A stretch of 64,000 nucleotides of DNA from an uncultured Actinomycetes bacterium (GTDB taxonomy: Bacteria > Actinomycetota > Acidimicrobiia > Acidimicrobiales > Acidimicrobilacustridaceae). Position 1 is the first letter of the stretch. Each line of letters opens with the position of its first letter. Positions 1-9,314 of the stretch are shown piece by piece. The stretch is from the NCBI GenBank assembly GCA_937876315.1, contig CALEHQ010000006.1, forward strand, positions 1 through 64,000, written 5' to 3'. Under the pieces are notes generated by a model. The model was not told where the DNA came from. It saw only the letters and a program-made list of their open reading frames with translations, and did no database searches. Position numbers and translations under genes: made by a program.

Positions 1-114
1 CCCGCTGTCGCGAACCGACTCCAGTCCGTTGAGGAAGACGTTGCAGCCGGACGCATTGCACCAGGCCGCGCTGCGACCGCCCTACTCGACGCGTTTTTGA
101 CCCACTCCGATTAG
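1..114 (+). CDS. C-terminal fragment, possibly MeaB/ArgK-type GTPase
   Basis: An open frame enters from the left edge and ends at TAG 112-114, giving 37 residues: a helical, Ala/Leu-rich tail with a VEEDVAAGRIAPGRAATALL pattern. Tails of this kind (a short helix, a G-x-[IL]-[AST]-P turn, then an Ala-rich helix) close the methylmalonyl-CoA mutase-associated GTPases (MeaB/ArgK), which guard cobalamin loading of the mutase. No G motif is inside the window, so the family is a guess from the tail alone. That the frame is coding is supported by its composition and by the convergent gene that ends at 221. Confidence 0.4.
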   Translation, partial: PAVANRLQSVEEDVAAGRIAPGRAATALLDAFLTHSD

Positions 115-220
115 CAACGACACTTTCAGGTCAAACAACGGCATCTGAATTCAGTCCCTCTAGCGAAAACGAGTACCGCAACTTTTTGTTCGGCCTTTGA
201 CAAGCGAACACAGGGTTTAC

Positions 221-1969
221 CTACCGTGTCGTGAGGCCGCACAGTGACGTATCGACCCCCACAGGCAGTTCAATCACCGGTTGACCGAAGACCGGAAAGA
301 CGCCCACCCACACGGGGCCAACCGCACCACCAGTGAGCAGGTCCTTGGGCTCAGTTCGTACCGCAGGATCACCTTCCACCTGCAATCGCAAGGCCGAGGG
401 CGCTCCACCTGCGTCGATCGAGAACGTCCCGGCTTGGCGCTGTTCGAGCACAATGACCGGAGCAGGCGACGTCGGGCGGGCCACAAGACATCCGCCTTCA
501 TCACCGATCAACGAAAGCCCCTCAGTACCCACAACCGAAATGTTGAAAGACCGAATCGTTGCGTCCGGAGTGGTTGGGAAGGTTCGTATTCCAAACTGTA
601 GAGAGCCTTCTAGAAGTTGCTGCGTACTCAACGGAACGTCATACGACCAGATCCCACCCTCCCGCAACGAACGAATATCAGCCAATGAAACATCCGGAGT
701 GAACTGGGCGTCGGGCACAATCCCAAGATCAGCCAAGGGACTCATCACATGAGCAGCGGCCATTGAAAAACGCCACTTCAACTCGTTGGTGAGAGCGAGT
801 CGATCATTTCGGAAAGAGAGGAACAAACCGAAGTTGCCCACTAGTGCAATTGCCAGAATCACGCCTGCGATGGGCAGCAACTTCGGTTTCCGTTCCAGAA
901 CAACGGAAACTGCAAGAACGACGAATGGGATCGCCATCGCTCCGCAAAAGTAGACGTAGCGAGATGCGGTAGCAGCTTCGATTCCAAGAAATGAACGTCC
1001 GACTGCACTCATCAGATTGAACACGACGAGTACCGAGGCAAGCACTGCGGTGATCTGCCGCTGTTGAGGTGTGAACCAGTCAAGCGAAGCGATGAGCACC
1101 AACGCAACAACTCCGAAGATCAGTCCAATTGTTGGGAATTGAAAGGTCTGGTCGAGCCCGAAAGAAAGCGCTTTGGTGAGATAGGGAATGACCTGTGTTT
1201 TCGAAATCGGATTGTGCGGCATCCGCGAGGTTCCGTAGAACGCGTACCACGCCGCATAGAGGCCGATTGGAACGGCGAAGACACGAAGCAGACGAAGTAT
1301 CGATCGACTGCTCACCAACAGCACACAGGCAGCGACAATGGCTACGGACAACGACGTAGTCACAGTAAAGAGCCCAAGTGTGAACAGCGCACTCGCCCCA
1401 AGGTCCCGACGAACGGTTGGTCTCTCCCCGCCGGTGAAGACCAACAACCCCCAAAGAGACAGAGCAAAGGCCCAGATGAAACCCATCTGGAATGGCCAAA
1501 CTAGGTTTTCGGCACCTGCGCCAAAAAGCCCGAGCCAAACCAGACCAACGATTCGCCACATCATCGGCACCTTGAGGCGAACCATGATTGTCCGCACGGC
1601 CCACAGCAACGCAACATGGCCCGCTACCAAAACCACAAAATAGGGCAGCATCGACCCGATACCGAAAAACTTCTCTAGGACGAGGTACACCACCGCAGGG
1701 ACTGCTGAGAGATGTTCGTTATGGGGAACGAAGATTGCCTCGAAATACTGGCCTGAGTCCCAAAGGTCGCGACGGAAGCTCAGAAATGCCCAATCATCTC
1801 CAAAAAACCAAGAACTTCGCGTAAGGAACAGGATCCCGACTGCGACGACGGCAACGACGGTGATCTCCGGCAGGCGCGTAGACGTCGTCTGAGACCACGA
1901 CCAAAAGATTCGAGCCCTCTGATGGACTCGAACTATTTGCTGATCGATGAACTCAGATGAGTCCTTCAT
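221..1969 (-). CDS. Large polytopic membrane protein of the polysaccharide island
   Basis: 582 residues. A charged N-terminus is followed by about ten hydrophobic segments up to roughly residue 385, then a C-terminal soluble part of about 190 residues, presumably outside the membrane. This layout (multi-span first half, extracytoplasmic tail) is typical of GT-C-like or YfhO-like membrane proteins in surface-polysaccharide clusters, but I see no decisive catalytic motif and do not assign a reaction. It is the last gene of a tight - strand set: its ATG at 1969 lies 17 bases inside the preceding epimerase gene, suggesting translational coupling. It could be a lipid-linked sugar transferase or a structural membrane component. 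Confidence 0.8.
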   Translation of the reverse strand: MKDSSEFIDQQIVRVHQRARIFWSWSQTTSTRLPEITVVAVVAVGILFLTRSSWFFGDDWAFLSFRRDLWDSGQYFEAIFVPHNEHLSAVPAVVYLVLEKFFGIGSMLPYFVVLVAGHVALLWAVRTIMVRLKVPMMWRIVGLVWLGLFGAGAENLVWPFQMGFIWAFALSLWGLLVFTGGERPTVRRDLGASALFTLGLFTVTTSLSVAIVAACVLLVSSRSILRLLRVFAVPIGLYAAWYAFYGTSRMPHNPISKTQVIPYLTKALSFGLDQTFQFPTIGLIFGVVALVLIASLDWFTPQQRQITAVLASVLVVFNLMSAVGRSFLGIEAATASRYVYFCGAMAIPFVVLAVSVVLERKPKLLPIAGVILAIALVGNFGLFLSFRNDRLALTNELKWRFSMAAAHVMSPLADLGIVPDAQFTPDVSLADIRSLREGGIWSYDVPLSTQQLLEGSLQFGIRTFPTTPDATIRSFNISVVGTEGLSLIGDEGGCLVARPTSPAPVIVLEQRQAGTFSIDAGGAPSALRLQVEGDPAVRTEPKDLLTGGAVGPVWVGVFPVFGQPVIELPVGVDTSLCGLTTR

Positions 1970-2975
1970 CGACCGCCATCTCGATCCACGGGATCACCTC
2001 GTCGAGGATCTCATCGAGAGGCGTCGTTGCTTCGAATTCGAGAAGGTCTTTTGCCTTCTGCACGCCAGGGACTCGCCGCTGAACGTCGTACTCGTAGGCG
2101 TCATCACTCACATAGTTGAAGGGCACATCCGGACCCTTGAGCTTCTTCCAAATCAGCTCGGCTAGTTCAAGCACAGTGGTGGATTCGGCAGTTGAGAGAT
2201 TGAAGTCTTCGTTGAGAGCAGCCGGGTTCTCCATGGCATCGACGATGCCGCGTGCAAGATCGCCTCCGTAGGTGTAATGGCGAATCTGACTTCCATCTCC
2301 GAGAATGTGGAGCGGATCCTGTCCCTTAATGATCTTCTGCACAAGGTCGGGAACGACATGAGACATAGCAAGAGTCACGTTGCCTGACTTCACTTCAACT
2401 TCGCTCTTCGCTCGCATCTCACCGATGCCCACGCAATTGAACGGGCGCACAATTGTGTAAGGAAGTCGATACTGATCCCATGCGGCCTTTGCGAAGTACT
2501 CAACAGCAAGCTTCTGAAAACCGTAGGACGAAAGCGGTGGCGGAACTTCACGCTCATCACCTTCAACGCTCGGCCAGTGTTCCGTCGATTCAAACACCAT
2601 CGACGAACTCATGTAGGTGACTTTTTGCAAATTTCCTTGTCGATTCGCTCGGATCGCAGCGTCGCAGGACGAGGCCATGATTCGCTCGTTTTGGGCGAGA
2701 AGGTCGTAGGCATACGCGTGGAAGTAGCTGATGCCACCGATGAGCGCTGCGCCAGCAATGAAATGATCGCAGTCCATGAGGACCTTCGTCATCAGGTCAA
2801 CATCAATCGCATCGCCAACAATAAGTTCATAGTTCGGATTCGTGTCGAAACTCTTCGAAACCGGACCGTACTTCGACAGATTGTCAACACCAATCACGTC
2901 GTAACCTCGACCGAGAAGATCCTCGACGATGTAGCCACCGATGAATCCAGCGGAACCAGAGACACAAACCTTCAC
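1953..2975 (-). CDS. NAD-dependent nucleotide-sugar epimerase/dehydratase (extended SDR)
   Basis: 340 residues. The N-terminus has the Rossmann glycine motif of extended short-chain dehydrogenases (GSAGFIGGYIVEDL, residues about 7-20) followed by the acidic VDN that binds the NAD ribose. The catalytic pair appears as SSYGFQK (YxxxK), with SSSM upstream as the catalytic Ser region. The family epimerises or dehydrates UDP-, GDP- or dTDP-sugars; the substrate cannot be read from sequence. The start is GTG at 2975 with GAGGTG just upstream, and it overlaps the stop of the preceding glycosyltransferase by four bases (GTGA). Likely role: making an activated sugar for the surrounding glycosyltransferases. 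Confidence 0.9.
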   Translation of the reverse strand: MKVCVSGSAGFIGGYIVEDLLGRGYDVIGVDNLSKYGPVSKSFDTNPNYELIVGDAIDVDLMTKVLMDCDHFIAGAALIGGISYFHAYAYDLLAQNERIMASSCDAAIRANRQGNLQKVTYMSSSMVFESTEHWPSVEGDEREVPPPLSSYGFQKLAVEYFAKAAWDQYRLPYTIVRPFNCVGIGEMRAKSEVEVKSGNVTLAMSHVVPDLVQKIIKGQDPLHILGDGSQIRHYTYGGDLARGIVDAMENPAALNEDFNLSTAESTTVLELAELIWKKLKGPDVPFNYVSDDAYEYDVQRRVPGVQKAKDLLEFEATTPLDEILDEVIPWIEMAVDEGLI

Positions 2976-3730
2976 GAAGACACCTCGGGGATAGTTGGGG
3001 GAACTGCGGGACTAGTCGTAATCGGCAACGTGAGTCGCGGACCAAACGAGAAGAAATACCAGTGCAGATAGCGCGGAAGCCACGCCATCAGCTTGAAATT
3101 CGAAGCACCGAACGCACGGTCGAGCCAGATCGTCGGGATTTCGGCAACCGGTTGGCGATAGCGACGCGCCTTCGCAACGAGTTCGATTCCGATCTCGAAG
3201 CCTTGATCGCTTTCAACGTCAACGGCATCGATAAATCTCTTTGAATACGCCTTATAGGAATTCGTCGCGTCGCGAGTGCCAACACGAGCCAGGTGAAAAA
3301 GTGTGAGACCGGCCATCCGCGACATAAAACCCTTGACCCATGGCCCACCGACCTGTTGGCCTGAACGCACATACCGACTTGCCGCAGCGACAACGACGCC
3401 ACGCTCAACAAGACGCGTAAGCGGGTCGATCTGGAACGGATCGTCGCAACCATCAGCCATAGTGACGACCACAACAGGCGCAGCGGCATTGTGCATGCCA
3501 TACTTGATCGCATTGGCCGGTCCGCGACCATAGGTGTTGATCGCCAGTCGCGCACGGGGGTCTTGCGAAGCAAACGCCTTCACAAACTGAACGGTTGAAT
3601 CGGCCTCGTCATCAACAACTACAACAATTTCGGCTTCAATCTTGATCGCTTCACCCATGCGCTCAAGAACAGAGACGATACCTTCGCCCTCTTCATAGGC
3701 AGGCACAACCACCGAAACTCTGGGGGTCAA
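2972..3730 (-). CDS. Family 2 glycosyltransferase (polyprenyl-phosphate type)
   Basis: 252 residues from a TTG start at 3730. The start is chosen because TTGA overlaps the upstream stop by four bases, GGAG lies a few bases before it, and the protein then begins directly at the GT2 core (VSVVVPAYEEGEGIVSVLERM). The GT-A fold elements are visible: VVVVDDEADS, then TMADGCDDP as the metal-binding DxD-like region. The fold resembles dolichyl-phosphate-mannose synthase-like enzymes that charge a lipid carrier or glycosylate an intermediate at the membrane. A longer reading frame upstream to 3898 would run through the dehydrogenase gene and looks non-coding. Donor and acceptor are unknown. Confidence 0.88.
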   Translation of the reverse strand: MTPRVSVVVPAYEEGEGIVSVLERMGEAIKIEAEIVVVVDDEADSTVQFVKAFASQDPRARLAINTYGRGPANAIKYGMHNAAAPVVVVTMADGCDDPFQIDPLTRLVERGVVVAAASRYVRSGQQVGGPWVKGFMSRMAGLTLFHLARVGTRDATNSYKAYSKRFIDAVDVESDQGFEIGIELVAKARRYRQPVAEIPTIWLDRAFGASNFKLMAWLPRYLHWYFFSFGPRLTLPITTSPAVPPTIPEVSS

Positions 3731-4932
3731 AGGAGTACTCCGGCATCGCGGCAGTTCCAAACATCGACGATGGGACGATCGGTCACAAGCGTCTTGTACT
3801 GCGGGTGGGGTGCACCAATGATGAGTATGTCTGCGCGGGACAGCAGTTCGTCCTGCGAGACAAGTGACTTGTCGGTAGTGACATACGGATCGGCACAAAG
3901 AACTTCACGACTACGAAACTTCAAGATGCGCTTCAACTTGTAGGAGAGGCTCGAGCGGACATCGTCGCTTTCTGCCTTGAACGCCATTCCAAGTATACCA
4001 ACCGTCTTGTCACGAAGTCCGAAACGTTCGTCCATGCGCTCAACGAGGTACATCGGAAGTCCCTCGTTGACCATCATCGCCGCATGCCCAAGGAAAAATG
4101 TGTTGTTGTTGAATGCCGCTAGTTGCATCGTGTCCTTGAACAAACATGGCCCTGCAGCAAAACCAGCACCGGGAAGATCCTTCGCCCGGGGGTAGTCGAA
4201 TGTGATGGCGTGGCGCACCGCTTCGTAATCGATGCCATGAGAATTTGCGATCATGTAGAACTGGTTGGCGGCAGCAAATTTGATGTAGCGCCACGTATTG
4301 GTGAAGAGCTTTGCGAGTTCGGCTTCTTCGGGAGAAGTCTCGACGATTTGATCGGTCAGGTTCCTAAAGACTTCCGATGCCCGGCGAACCGCTGCAGGGG
4401 TTCGCCCCGAGACGATCTGCGGAAGTGAGTACAACTCTGTGAATGCTTTCCCCTCGGCGATTCGCTCGGGGCAGAACGCGACGGCAATATCGAGCCCGAG
4501 AGCGACAATCCGCTCCTCGACCAATCGAGTGACTCCGGGATACACCGTCGATCGCAGCACCAGCAGTTGGCCGTCTCGAAGGTTTGGGCCGAGGGCACTG
4601 ATGGCGTCAGGAACGGCCTGGGTGTCTGGGTTGAGGTGTTCATCGACTGGCGTGCCGACGACCACAATCACCACATCAGCTGCGGTGACGACCGCTGGAT
4701 CAGTCGAGGCCCGAAAAGTCCCTGCACTCAGGATCTCGGAGAGGACCTCGGCGGCTTGGGGCTCATCGAAGGGCATTTGCCCCGAATTCACCGAGGCAAC
4801 AGCGACAGGATTGATGTCGAAGGATGTGGCCTGAATTCCCTTTCGGGCAAAGGCCATCGCCAGAGGTAGCCCCACGTGACCACATCCACCCACGACGCAA
4901 TAGGCGATCGGCACAACAGCGTCCCCAGTCAT
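3727..4932 (-). CDS. UDP-/GDP-sugar 6-dehydrogenase family protein (Ugd/WecC-like)
   Basis: 401 residues from ATG 4932, which has GAGGAT upstream; an in-frame ATG at 4986 would add 18 unusual residues. These enzymes oxidise the C6 alcohol of a nucleotide sugar to a uronic acid in two NAD-dependent steps. Seen here are the N-terminal Rossmann motif (VVGGCGHVGLPLAMAF), the central helical dimer domain with NTWRYIKFAAANQFY, the catalytic cysteine in GFAAGPCLFKDT, and a C-terminal NAD-fold domain (GILGMAFKAESDDVRSS). The overall form is closest to UDP-N-acetylmannosaminuronate dehydrogenases, but the substrate is not certain. It heads a tightly coupled - strand set with the downstream GT2, epimerase and membrane protein, and probably supplies an acidic sugar to the polysaccharide. 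Confidence 0.92.
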   Translation of the reverse strand: MTGDAVVPIAYCVVGGCGHVGLPLAMAFARKGIQATSFDINPVAVASVNSGQMPFDEPQAAEVLSEILSAGTFRASTDPAVVTAADVVIVVVGTPVDEHLNPDTQAVPDAISALGPNLRDGQLLVLRSTVYPGVTRLVEERIVALGLDIAVAFCPERIAEGKAFTELYSLPQIVSGRTPAAVRRASEVFRNLTDQIVETSPEEAELAKLFTNTWRYIKFAAANQFYMIANSHGIDYEAVRHAITFDYPRAKDLPGAGFAAGPCLFKDTMQLAAFNNNTFFLGHAAMMVNEGLPMYLVERMDERFGLRDKTVGILGMAFKAESDDVRSSLSYKLKRILKFRSREVLCADPYVTTDKSLVSQDELLSRADILIIGAPHPQYKTLVTDRPIVDVWNCRDAGVLL

Positions 4933-5094
4933 CGGCTGATCCTCACGAATCTGTGAACCTAACCATCCTGAGCCGGTTGAGCACACTCAGTCTGAAAATG
5001 TGGGCTGAAGTTCACAGCAAGGCCGCCTCGAAGTGTGGTCTGAGGAGACTATCTTACCTGTAACCCGCCCTTCACGCTTGCCACGAGCACCCGG

Positions 5095-5106
5095 TAGTCT
5101 CAGGGT
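5095..5106 (+). promoter_or_regulatory. Possible -10 element of a leaderless transcript
   Basis: TAGTCT at 5095-5100 lies six bases before the ATG at 5107, the spacing expected if transcription starts at the A of the start codon. A weak -35 match, TTCACG, lies 18 bases upstream (5071-5076). No Shine-Dalgarno sequence precedes the ATG, which fits a leaderless start. Confidence 0.3.
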
Positions 5107-5478
5107 ATGGAGACATCGTCACCCACCACGACCAGCACTCCCAAAGAGGACTCCCTCGTCCCGAGCCCCGCCAATGAACTCTCGAGGCTCCGAAACGAGG
5201 TCCAGCGCCTTCAAGGGCTCATTGGCCCCTCAGAGGAGTCCTACCGCAAGCTCCAACTCGATGTGCTCGGCGCTCGAGATGCGGCGATCGCTGCCGAGGC
5301 GGAATTGGGCTATGTCCGAGGCCAGGTCGTCTCTCTCGAGACGCAGTTATTCCAGATACGCCGCGACTACTACCGAATCCAGCGCATTGCGGCCAAGCTC
5401 GTTCATCCCCGCCTCCGTGGCCCAATCCGGCAGGCCTTGAGCATCGTGCGCCGAGTTCTCTCGGGTCTTGGTCGATGA
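5107..5478 (+). CDS. Small coiled-coil protein coupled to glycosyltransferase
   Basis: 123 residues. The first ~25 are Ser/Thr/Pro-rich; residues about 25-85 form a heptad-like helix (ELSRLRNEVQRLQGL and following) typical of a coiled coil, and the basic tail (RRVLSGLGR) may lie against a membrane or nucleic acid. No enzyme motif is present. The gene is first in a + strand set and overlaps the start of the double-GT2 gene by four bases, so it is probably co-translated with it. Similar short coiled coils are often found as N-terminal parts or partners of large surface-polysaccharide glycosyltransferases; a role as a scaffold or length-control partner is inference. Confidence 0.75.
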   Translation: METSSPTTTSTPKEDSLVPSPANELSRLRNEVQRLQGLIGPSEESYRKLQLDVLGARDAAIAAEAELGYVRGQVVSLETQLFQIRRDYYRIQRIAAKLVHPRLRGPIRQALSIVRRVLSGLGR

Positions 5479-7067
5479 GCCCCAGATTCTCGGTCATCAC
5501 CCCTGTCTTCGACCCGCCGGCAGAGGTTCTCCGAGCCACCATCGAATGCATCCTGAATCAAACCTTCGCCGACTGGGAATTACATCTCGTCGACGATGCG
5601 TCTCCGAGCCCTCATGTCCGGGAGGTTCTCAACGAATACGTCGGTGATCCACGAATCAAGGTCACCTTCAGAGAACGCAACGGCGGAATCATTGCGTCGT
5701 CGAACGACGCTCTGACAACGGCCATTGGCGATTTCGTCGTGTTGCTGGACCACGACGACATCATTGATCTCAACTCGCTCGAACTCATCGATGATGTTCT
5801 TCTGGCCGACGAAACAATCGACTACCTCTACACCGATGAAGACCTCATCGCCTTTGATGGATCGCGCACGCAGGCGTTCTATAAACCCGATTGGTCTCCC
5901 GAGCGATTCCGAGCACAGAACTACTGCTGCCACCTTTCGGTCATACGCCGGTCGCTCGCAGTTGATGTTGGTGGATTCCGACCGGGCTTCGAGGGATCGC
6001 AGGACTATGACCTCATCCTGCGAGTTACTGAGAAAGCTCGGCGTGTCCACCACCTCCCGAAAGTCCTTTACCACTGGCGCCAACTCGCAACTTCGACCGC
6101 CGGCGATCCCACCTCAAAGATGTACGCCTACGAAGCAGGTCAGCGAGCAATCCAGGAACATTGCGACCGAATCGGCATCAACGCCGTCGTGGAGTCACTT
6201 CCACTTCTTGGCACCTACCGCGTTCGCAGAATTCTCAAGAATCATCCACTCGTCAGCATCATCATCCCGACACGCGGGACCTCAGGACGCGTATGGGGAG
6301 TCGAACGATGTTTCCTCATCGATGCAGTGCAATCAATCCTTGAAAAGTCAACGTACGAAAATATTGAATTTGTCGTTGTTGCTGACACTGTCACTCCACC
6401 TGAAGCCATCCGAGCGCTTGAACGCATTGCTGGCGACAAACTTCACCTCACATGGTTCGACGGCGAATTCAATTTCTCGGAAAAGGTCAACGCTGGGCGG
6501 GTGCATGCCAACGGCGATCTGTTGCTGCTCCTCAACGATGACATTGAAGTCATTTCTCCTGACTTCATAGAAACGATGGTTGGAATCGTTCAAGAACCCG
6601 ATGTTGGATCAGTCGGGGCGAAACTTCTTTTTGCCGATGGAACGTTGCAACATGCCGGTCATGTCTACCCCGGCAATCCCGATCACATATTTTTCAAGTC
6701 GCACAACACTGAATTTGGTCCTCGCGGAATGCTCGTTGTCGATCGCGAAGTTGTCGGCTCAACTGCAGCGTGTCTACTCGTTCGAGCCGATGCCTACGAC
6801 GAAGTCGGTGGGTTCTCGCCAGACTTCAAGTCGAATTTCAATGACGTCGACTTTGCCCTAAAACTCAATCGGGCCGGGTACCGCAACGTCTTCACCTGCC
6901 ATGCCGAGCTCTACCACTTTGAAAGCGTTTCTCGCAACCCAGTAGTTACGGTAGAGGAACACGCAATGATCCAACGGCGCTGGCAACATGAGCTTTCGTC
7001 CGATCCGTATTTCAATCCAAACCTGGAACCTGGGCGTCACGACTGGTCCCCGCGGATCGGAACTTAA
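5475..7067 (+). CDS. Tandem family 2 glycosyltransferase (two GT-A domains)
   Basis: 530 residues with two GT2 domains in series. Domain 1 (about 1-240) has FSVITPVFDPPAEVL, a DDASPS donor loop and LLDHDDII as the DxD motif. Domain 2 (about 255-510) has VSIIIPTRGTSG, LLLLNDDIEVISP as its DxD-like motif and a GGF...NDVDFALKLNRAG acceptor segment typical of rhamnosyl- and galactosyltransferases. Double-GT2 proteins of this kind usually add two sugars of a repeat unit or polymerise alternating linkages. The first codon ATG is within the end of the coiled-coil gene (4-base overlap). It is followed after three bases by a GT4 gene, so the three form one operon. Confidence 0.92.
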   Translation: MSPRFSVITPVFDPPAEVLRATIECILNQTFADWELHLVDDASPSPHVREVLNEYVGDPRIKVTFRERNGGIIASSNDALTTAIGDFVVLLDHDDIIDLNSLELIDDVLLADETIDYLYTDEDLIAFDGSRTQAFYKPDWSPERFRAQNYCCHLSVIRRSLAVDVGGFRPGFEGSQDYDLILRVTEKARRVHHLPKVLYHWRQLATSTAGDPTSKMYAYEAGQRAIQEHCDRIGINAVVESLPLLGTYRVRRILKNHPLVSIIIPTRGTSGRVWGVERCFLIDAVQSILEKSTYENIEFVVVADTVTPPEAIRALERIAGDKLHLTWFDGEFNFSEKVNAGRVHANGDLLLLLNDDIEVISPDFIETMVGIVQEPDVGSVGAKLLFADGTLQHAGHVYPGNPDHIFFKSHNTEFGPRGMLVVDREVVGSTAACLLVRADAYDEVGGFSPDFKSNFNDVDFALKLNRAGYRNVFTCHAELYHFESVSRNPVVTVEEHAMIQRRWQHELSSDPYFNPNLEPGRHDWSPRIGT

Positions 7068-7070
7068 CTA

Positions 7071-9278
7071 GTGCCTGAACATCTCGCGATTGTCCTTGCA
7101 ACTCCTGCGGGAGTTGACCCCACGGCTCTTTCAGCTGCGCTCGCATCGTTCCATCCCGATGCAATTCAGAAAATTGTTTGCGGTGACGACAGAGAATCAC
7201 TGCCTCCCGAGATCACAGGCATCGGATGGGACCGTCTGTTCCTTGCCCTTAAACCCCGCCAGTTCGCGCTCGCCGCGGGCGTTGCCGAGGCACAACGACT
7301 AATGAGTGACGGATACGAGTCGGCACTCGTCATCCTCACCGGTTCAGCAATTGTTACTGCTCCACTGACCTCGCTCATAACTTCTGATGGCGACCTGACG
7401 TTCCCTGCTCGAGTTCGCCACCTGCCACCGCAAGACAATCTTTCCCCGGCGCCCGGGGAACTACTGGTGGAGGGCCTCTACAACCCAATCGCGTTCCACG
7501 CCAAGTCAGCATCGTTCAATTCTCTTGCTGCGCTTTCACGGCTGCTCTGTGGGGGTGCCTCGCTTCCGGCCGGTCGAGTCATCGAGATTCTTGGCATTGA
7601 TAACAACATCACATCATCCGATGCATCGGACCTCGCTGTTGGACCCTGGAAAGCTCCGCGTGGCCCGATTGCACTCATCGACGGCGAAGGCCACGATCCA
7701 AAACGGCCGTGGCTCCTCGTTGGTTCTGTCACTCGCCCTCGTGTGCGTCTCAGCCAACACGATGGCCTTCGCGAGCTTCTCTGGAATCATGCCGATCAAC
7801 TTGGGGGGACTCCGACCGAACCAACGATGCCAGACGGCATGCTGATCGGCCCCATCATCCGACGCCTTGCTCGCGACAACATCACTGCTTCATTCGCCGG
7901 CCAACCCCTCATCGCGAATCCGACGACTGATCCAATCGCGTTCACCGATTGGCTCAATGAACCGGACGGACTTCTGGGTCGCTTCTGGAAAGCGGTGTAC
8001 GAGAGCCGCAGTGACCTCCAAAGCACGTTCCCCGAAGTTCGAATCGGAGCTCTTGAAAACTTCCGGATCTGGATGCTCGATCGCATTGGTATCGAGTACC
8101 AATCGCCGTTCGTGCGGCCATTTGCGTCGCGTGGATACGGCCTTGGCGCGTCAACGTTTGAAGCGGGCGGCGTCAATGTCATCGGCTATCTCGATCGCAC
8201 AAGTGGCATCGGCTTGGAAGCGGCCAGGATCGCCTCTGCATTAGAGATGGCAGGAGTCCCAGTTTCGCGAGTCGCCATAGGCGATTCACTCAGCCCCATC
8301 GTCGACAATGCAATGGACCTTGATCAACGACTCCGCTTCGACACCAACGTCATCGTCGTCACCGCTGAACAACTCTCGCGCTTACCCGGCCAGTTGAACC
8401 AAGACCCATTCGCTGGTCGTCGCTCGGTTGGCTACTGGTTCTGGGAACTTTCCACACCGTCCGCTGCCGCCGCCAAAGCCATCACGCTGCTTGACCAAGT
8501 ATGGACACCGACCGAATTTGTGCGCGAATCCTTCGCTCAACTTGATTCCACCAAAGTCGAGCTTTTGCCACCGGCGAGGCCGGTTTTCACGCCCAAGACG
8601 AGCTTCGACCGGACACAACTTGGCCTGCCGAATGACCGCGTCATCTTTCTCTGCACCCTCGACATGTTCTCGGTCGTCGAACGGAAGAATCCTTTTGGAG
8701 TTATCGATTCATTCAGAGCAGCATTCGAACCGGACGAAGGCCCTTTGCTCCTCGTAAAGACGCTGAATGGCGATCAACGCGGAGATTGCCTCGAGCGAAT
8801 CTTGATGGCGTGTTCCGATCGGCCCGATATCGAAGTTCGTGACGGCCACCTCAGTCGAGATGAACAACTCTCACTCATTGCCGAATCCGATGTCTTGGTT
8901 TCGCTCCACCGATCGGAGGGGTACGGACTCCACCTCGCAGAAGCGATGGCGGCGGGCACACCAATCATCACGACGAACTACTCAGGTCCCGTCGATTTTC
9001 TCGACGGTTCCTGCGCCGAACTCATCCCCTACCACCTCGTACCGGTTAAGGAACTCGATGGCGCATATGGAAACGGCGAATGGGCTGAACCCGATCTAGG
9101 CGCCGCCTCGAACGCCATGCGCCGGCTCTTTGATGACCCGTCACAACGATCACTACTCGCGGCTGCCGCTCGCAACCGAATTGACCAAATGCCGACCGCA
9201 TACAGCACTGGCGTCCAAATGCGGTTGCTGCTTAGTCAGCTACCTGCCCTTCCCCCCGAAGAGCACCGCGACCATTAA
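7071..9278 (+). CDS. GT4 (GT-B fold) glycosyltransferase with extra N-terminal region
   Basis: 735 residues from GTG 7071. The C-terminal ~370 residues are a GT-B glycosyltransferase: an acceptor-side motif GIGLEAARIASALEMAGVPV, then the donor site LHRSEGYGLHLAEAMAAGTP with the E-x7-E spacing of GT4 enzymes. Residues about 1-280 are an Ala/Pro-rich segment of unknown fold; about 285-345 carry a WLNEP...RSDLQSTFPEV segment seen ahead of GT-B domains in actinobacterial glycosyltransferases. It is third in the + strand operon and converges on a methyltransferase gene, with a hairpin between them. The sugar is unknown. Confidence 0.9.
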   Translation: MPEHLAIVLATPAGVDPTALSAALASFHPDAIQKIVCGDDRESLPPEITGIGWDRLFLALKPRQFALAAGVAEAQRLMSDGYESALVILTGSAIVTAPLTSLITSDGDLTFPARVRHLPPQDNLSPAPGELLVEGLYNPIAFHAKSASFNSLAALSRLLCGGASLPAGRVIEILGIDNNITSSDASDLAVGPWKAPRGPIALIDGEGHDPKRPWLLVGSVTRPRVRLSQHDGLRELLWNHADQLGGTPTEPTMPDGMLIGPIIRRLARDNITASFAGQPLIANPTTDPIAFTDWLNEPDGLLGRFWKAVYESRSDLQSTFPEVRIGALENFRIWMLDRIGIEYQSPFVRPFASRGYGLGASTFEAGGVNVIGYLDRTSGIGLEAARIASALEMAGVPVSRVAIGDSLSPIVDNAMDLDQRLRFDTNVIVVTAEQLSRLPGQLNQDPFAGRRSVGYWFWELSTPSAAAAKAITLLDQVWTPTEFVRESFAQLDSTKVELLPPARPVFTPKTSFDRTQLGLPNDRVIFLCTLDMFSVVERKNPFGVIDSFRAAFEPDEGPLLLVKTLNGDQRGDCLERILMACSDRPDIEVRDGHLSRDEQLSLIAESDVLVSLHRSEGYGLHLAEAMAAGTPIITTNYSGPVDFLDGSCAELIPYHLVPVKELDGAYGNGEWAEPDLGAASNAMRRLFDDPSQRSLLAAAARNRIDQMPTAYSTGVQMRLLLSQLPALPPEEHRDH

Positions 9279-9285
9279 CAGCGAC

Positions 9286-9300
9286 GGGTCTATCGGACCC
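9286..9300. terminator. Hairpin between convergent genes, possible bidirectional terminator
   Basis: GGGTC (9286-9290) and GACCC (9296-9300) are perfect complements around the five-base loop TATCG. The hairpin sits in the 36-base gap between two genes that end towards each other. No T-run follows on either strand, so intrinsic termination is only possible. Confidence 0.4.
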
Positions 9301-9314
9301 CAGCAAACCGAAGC

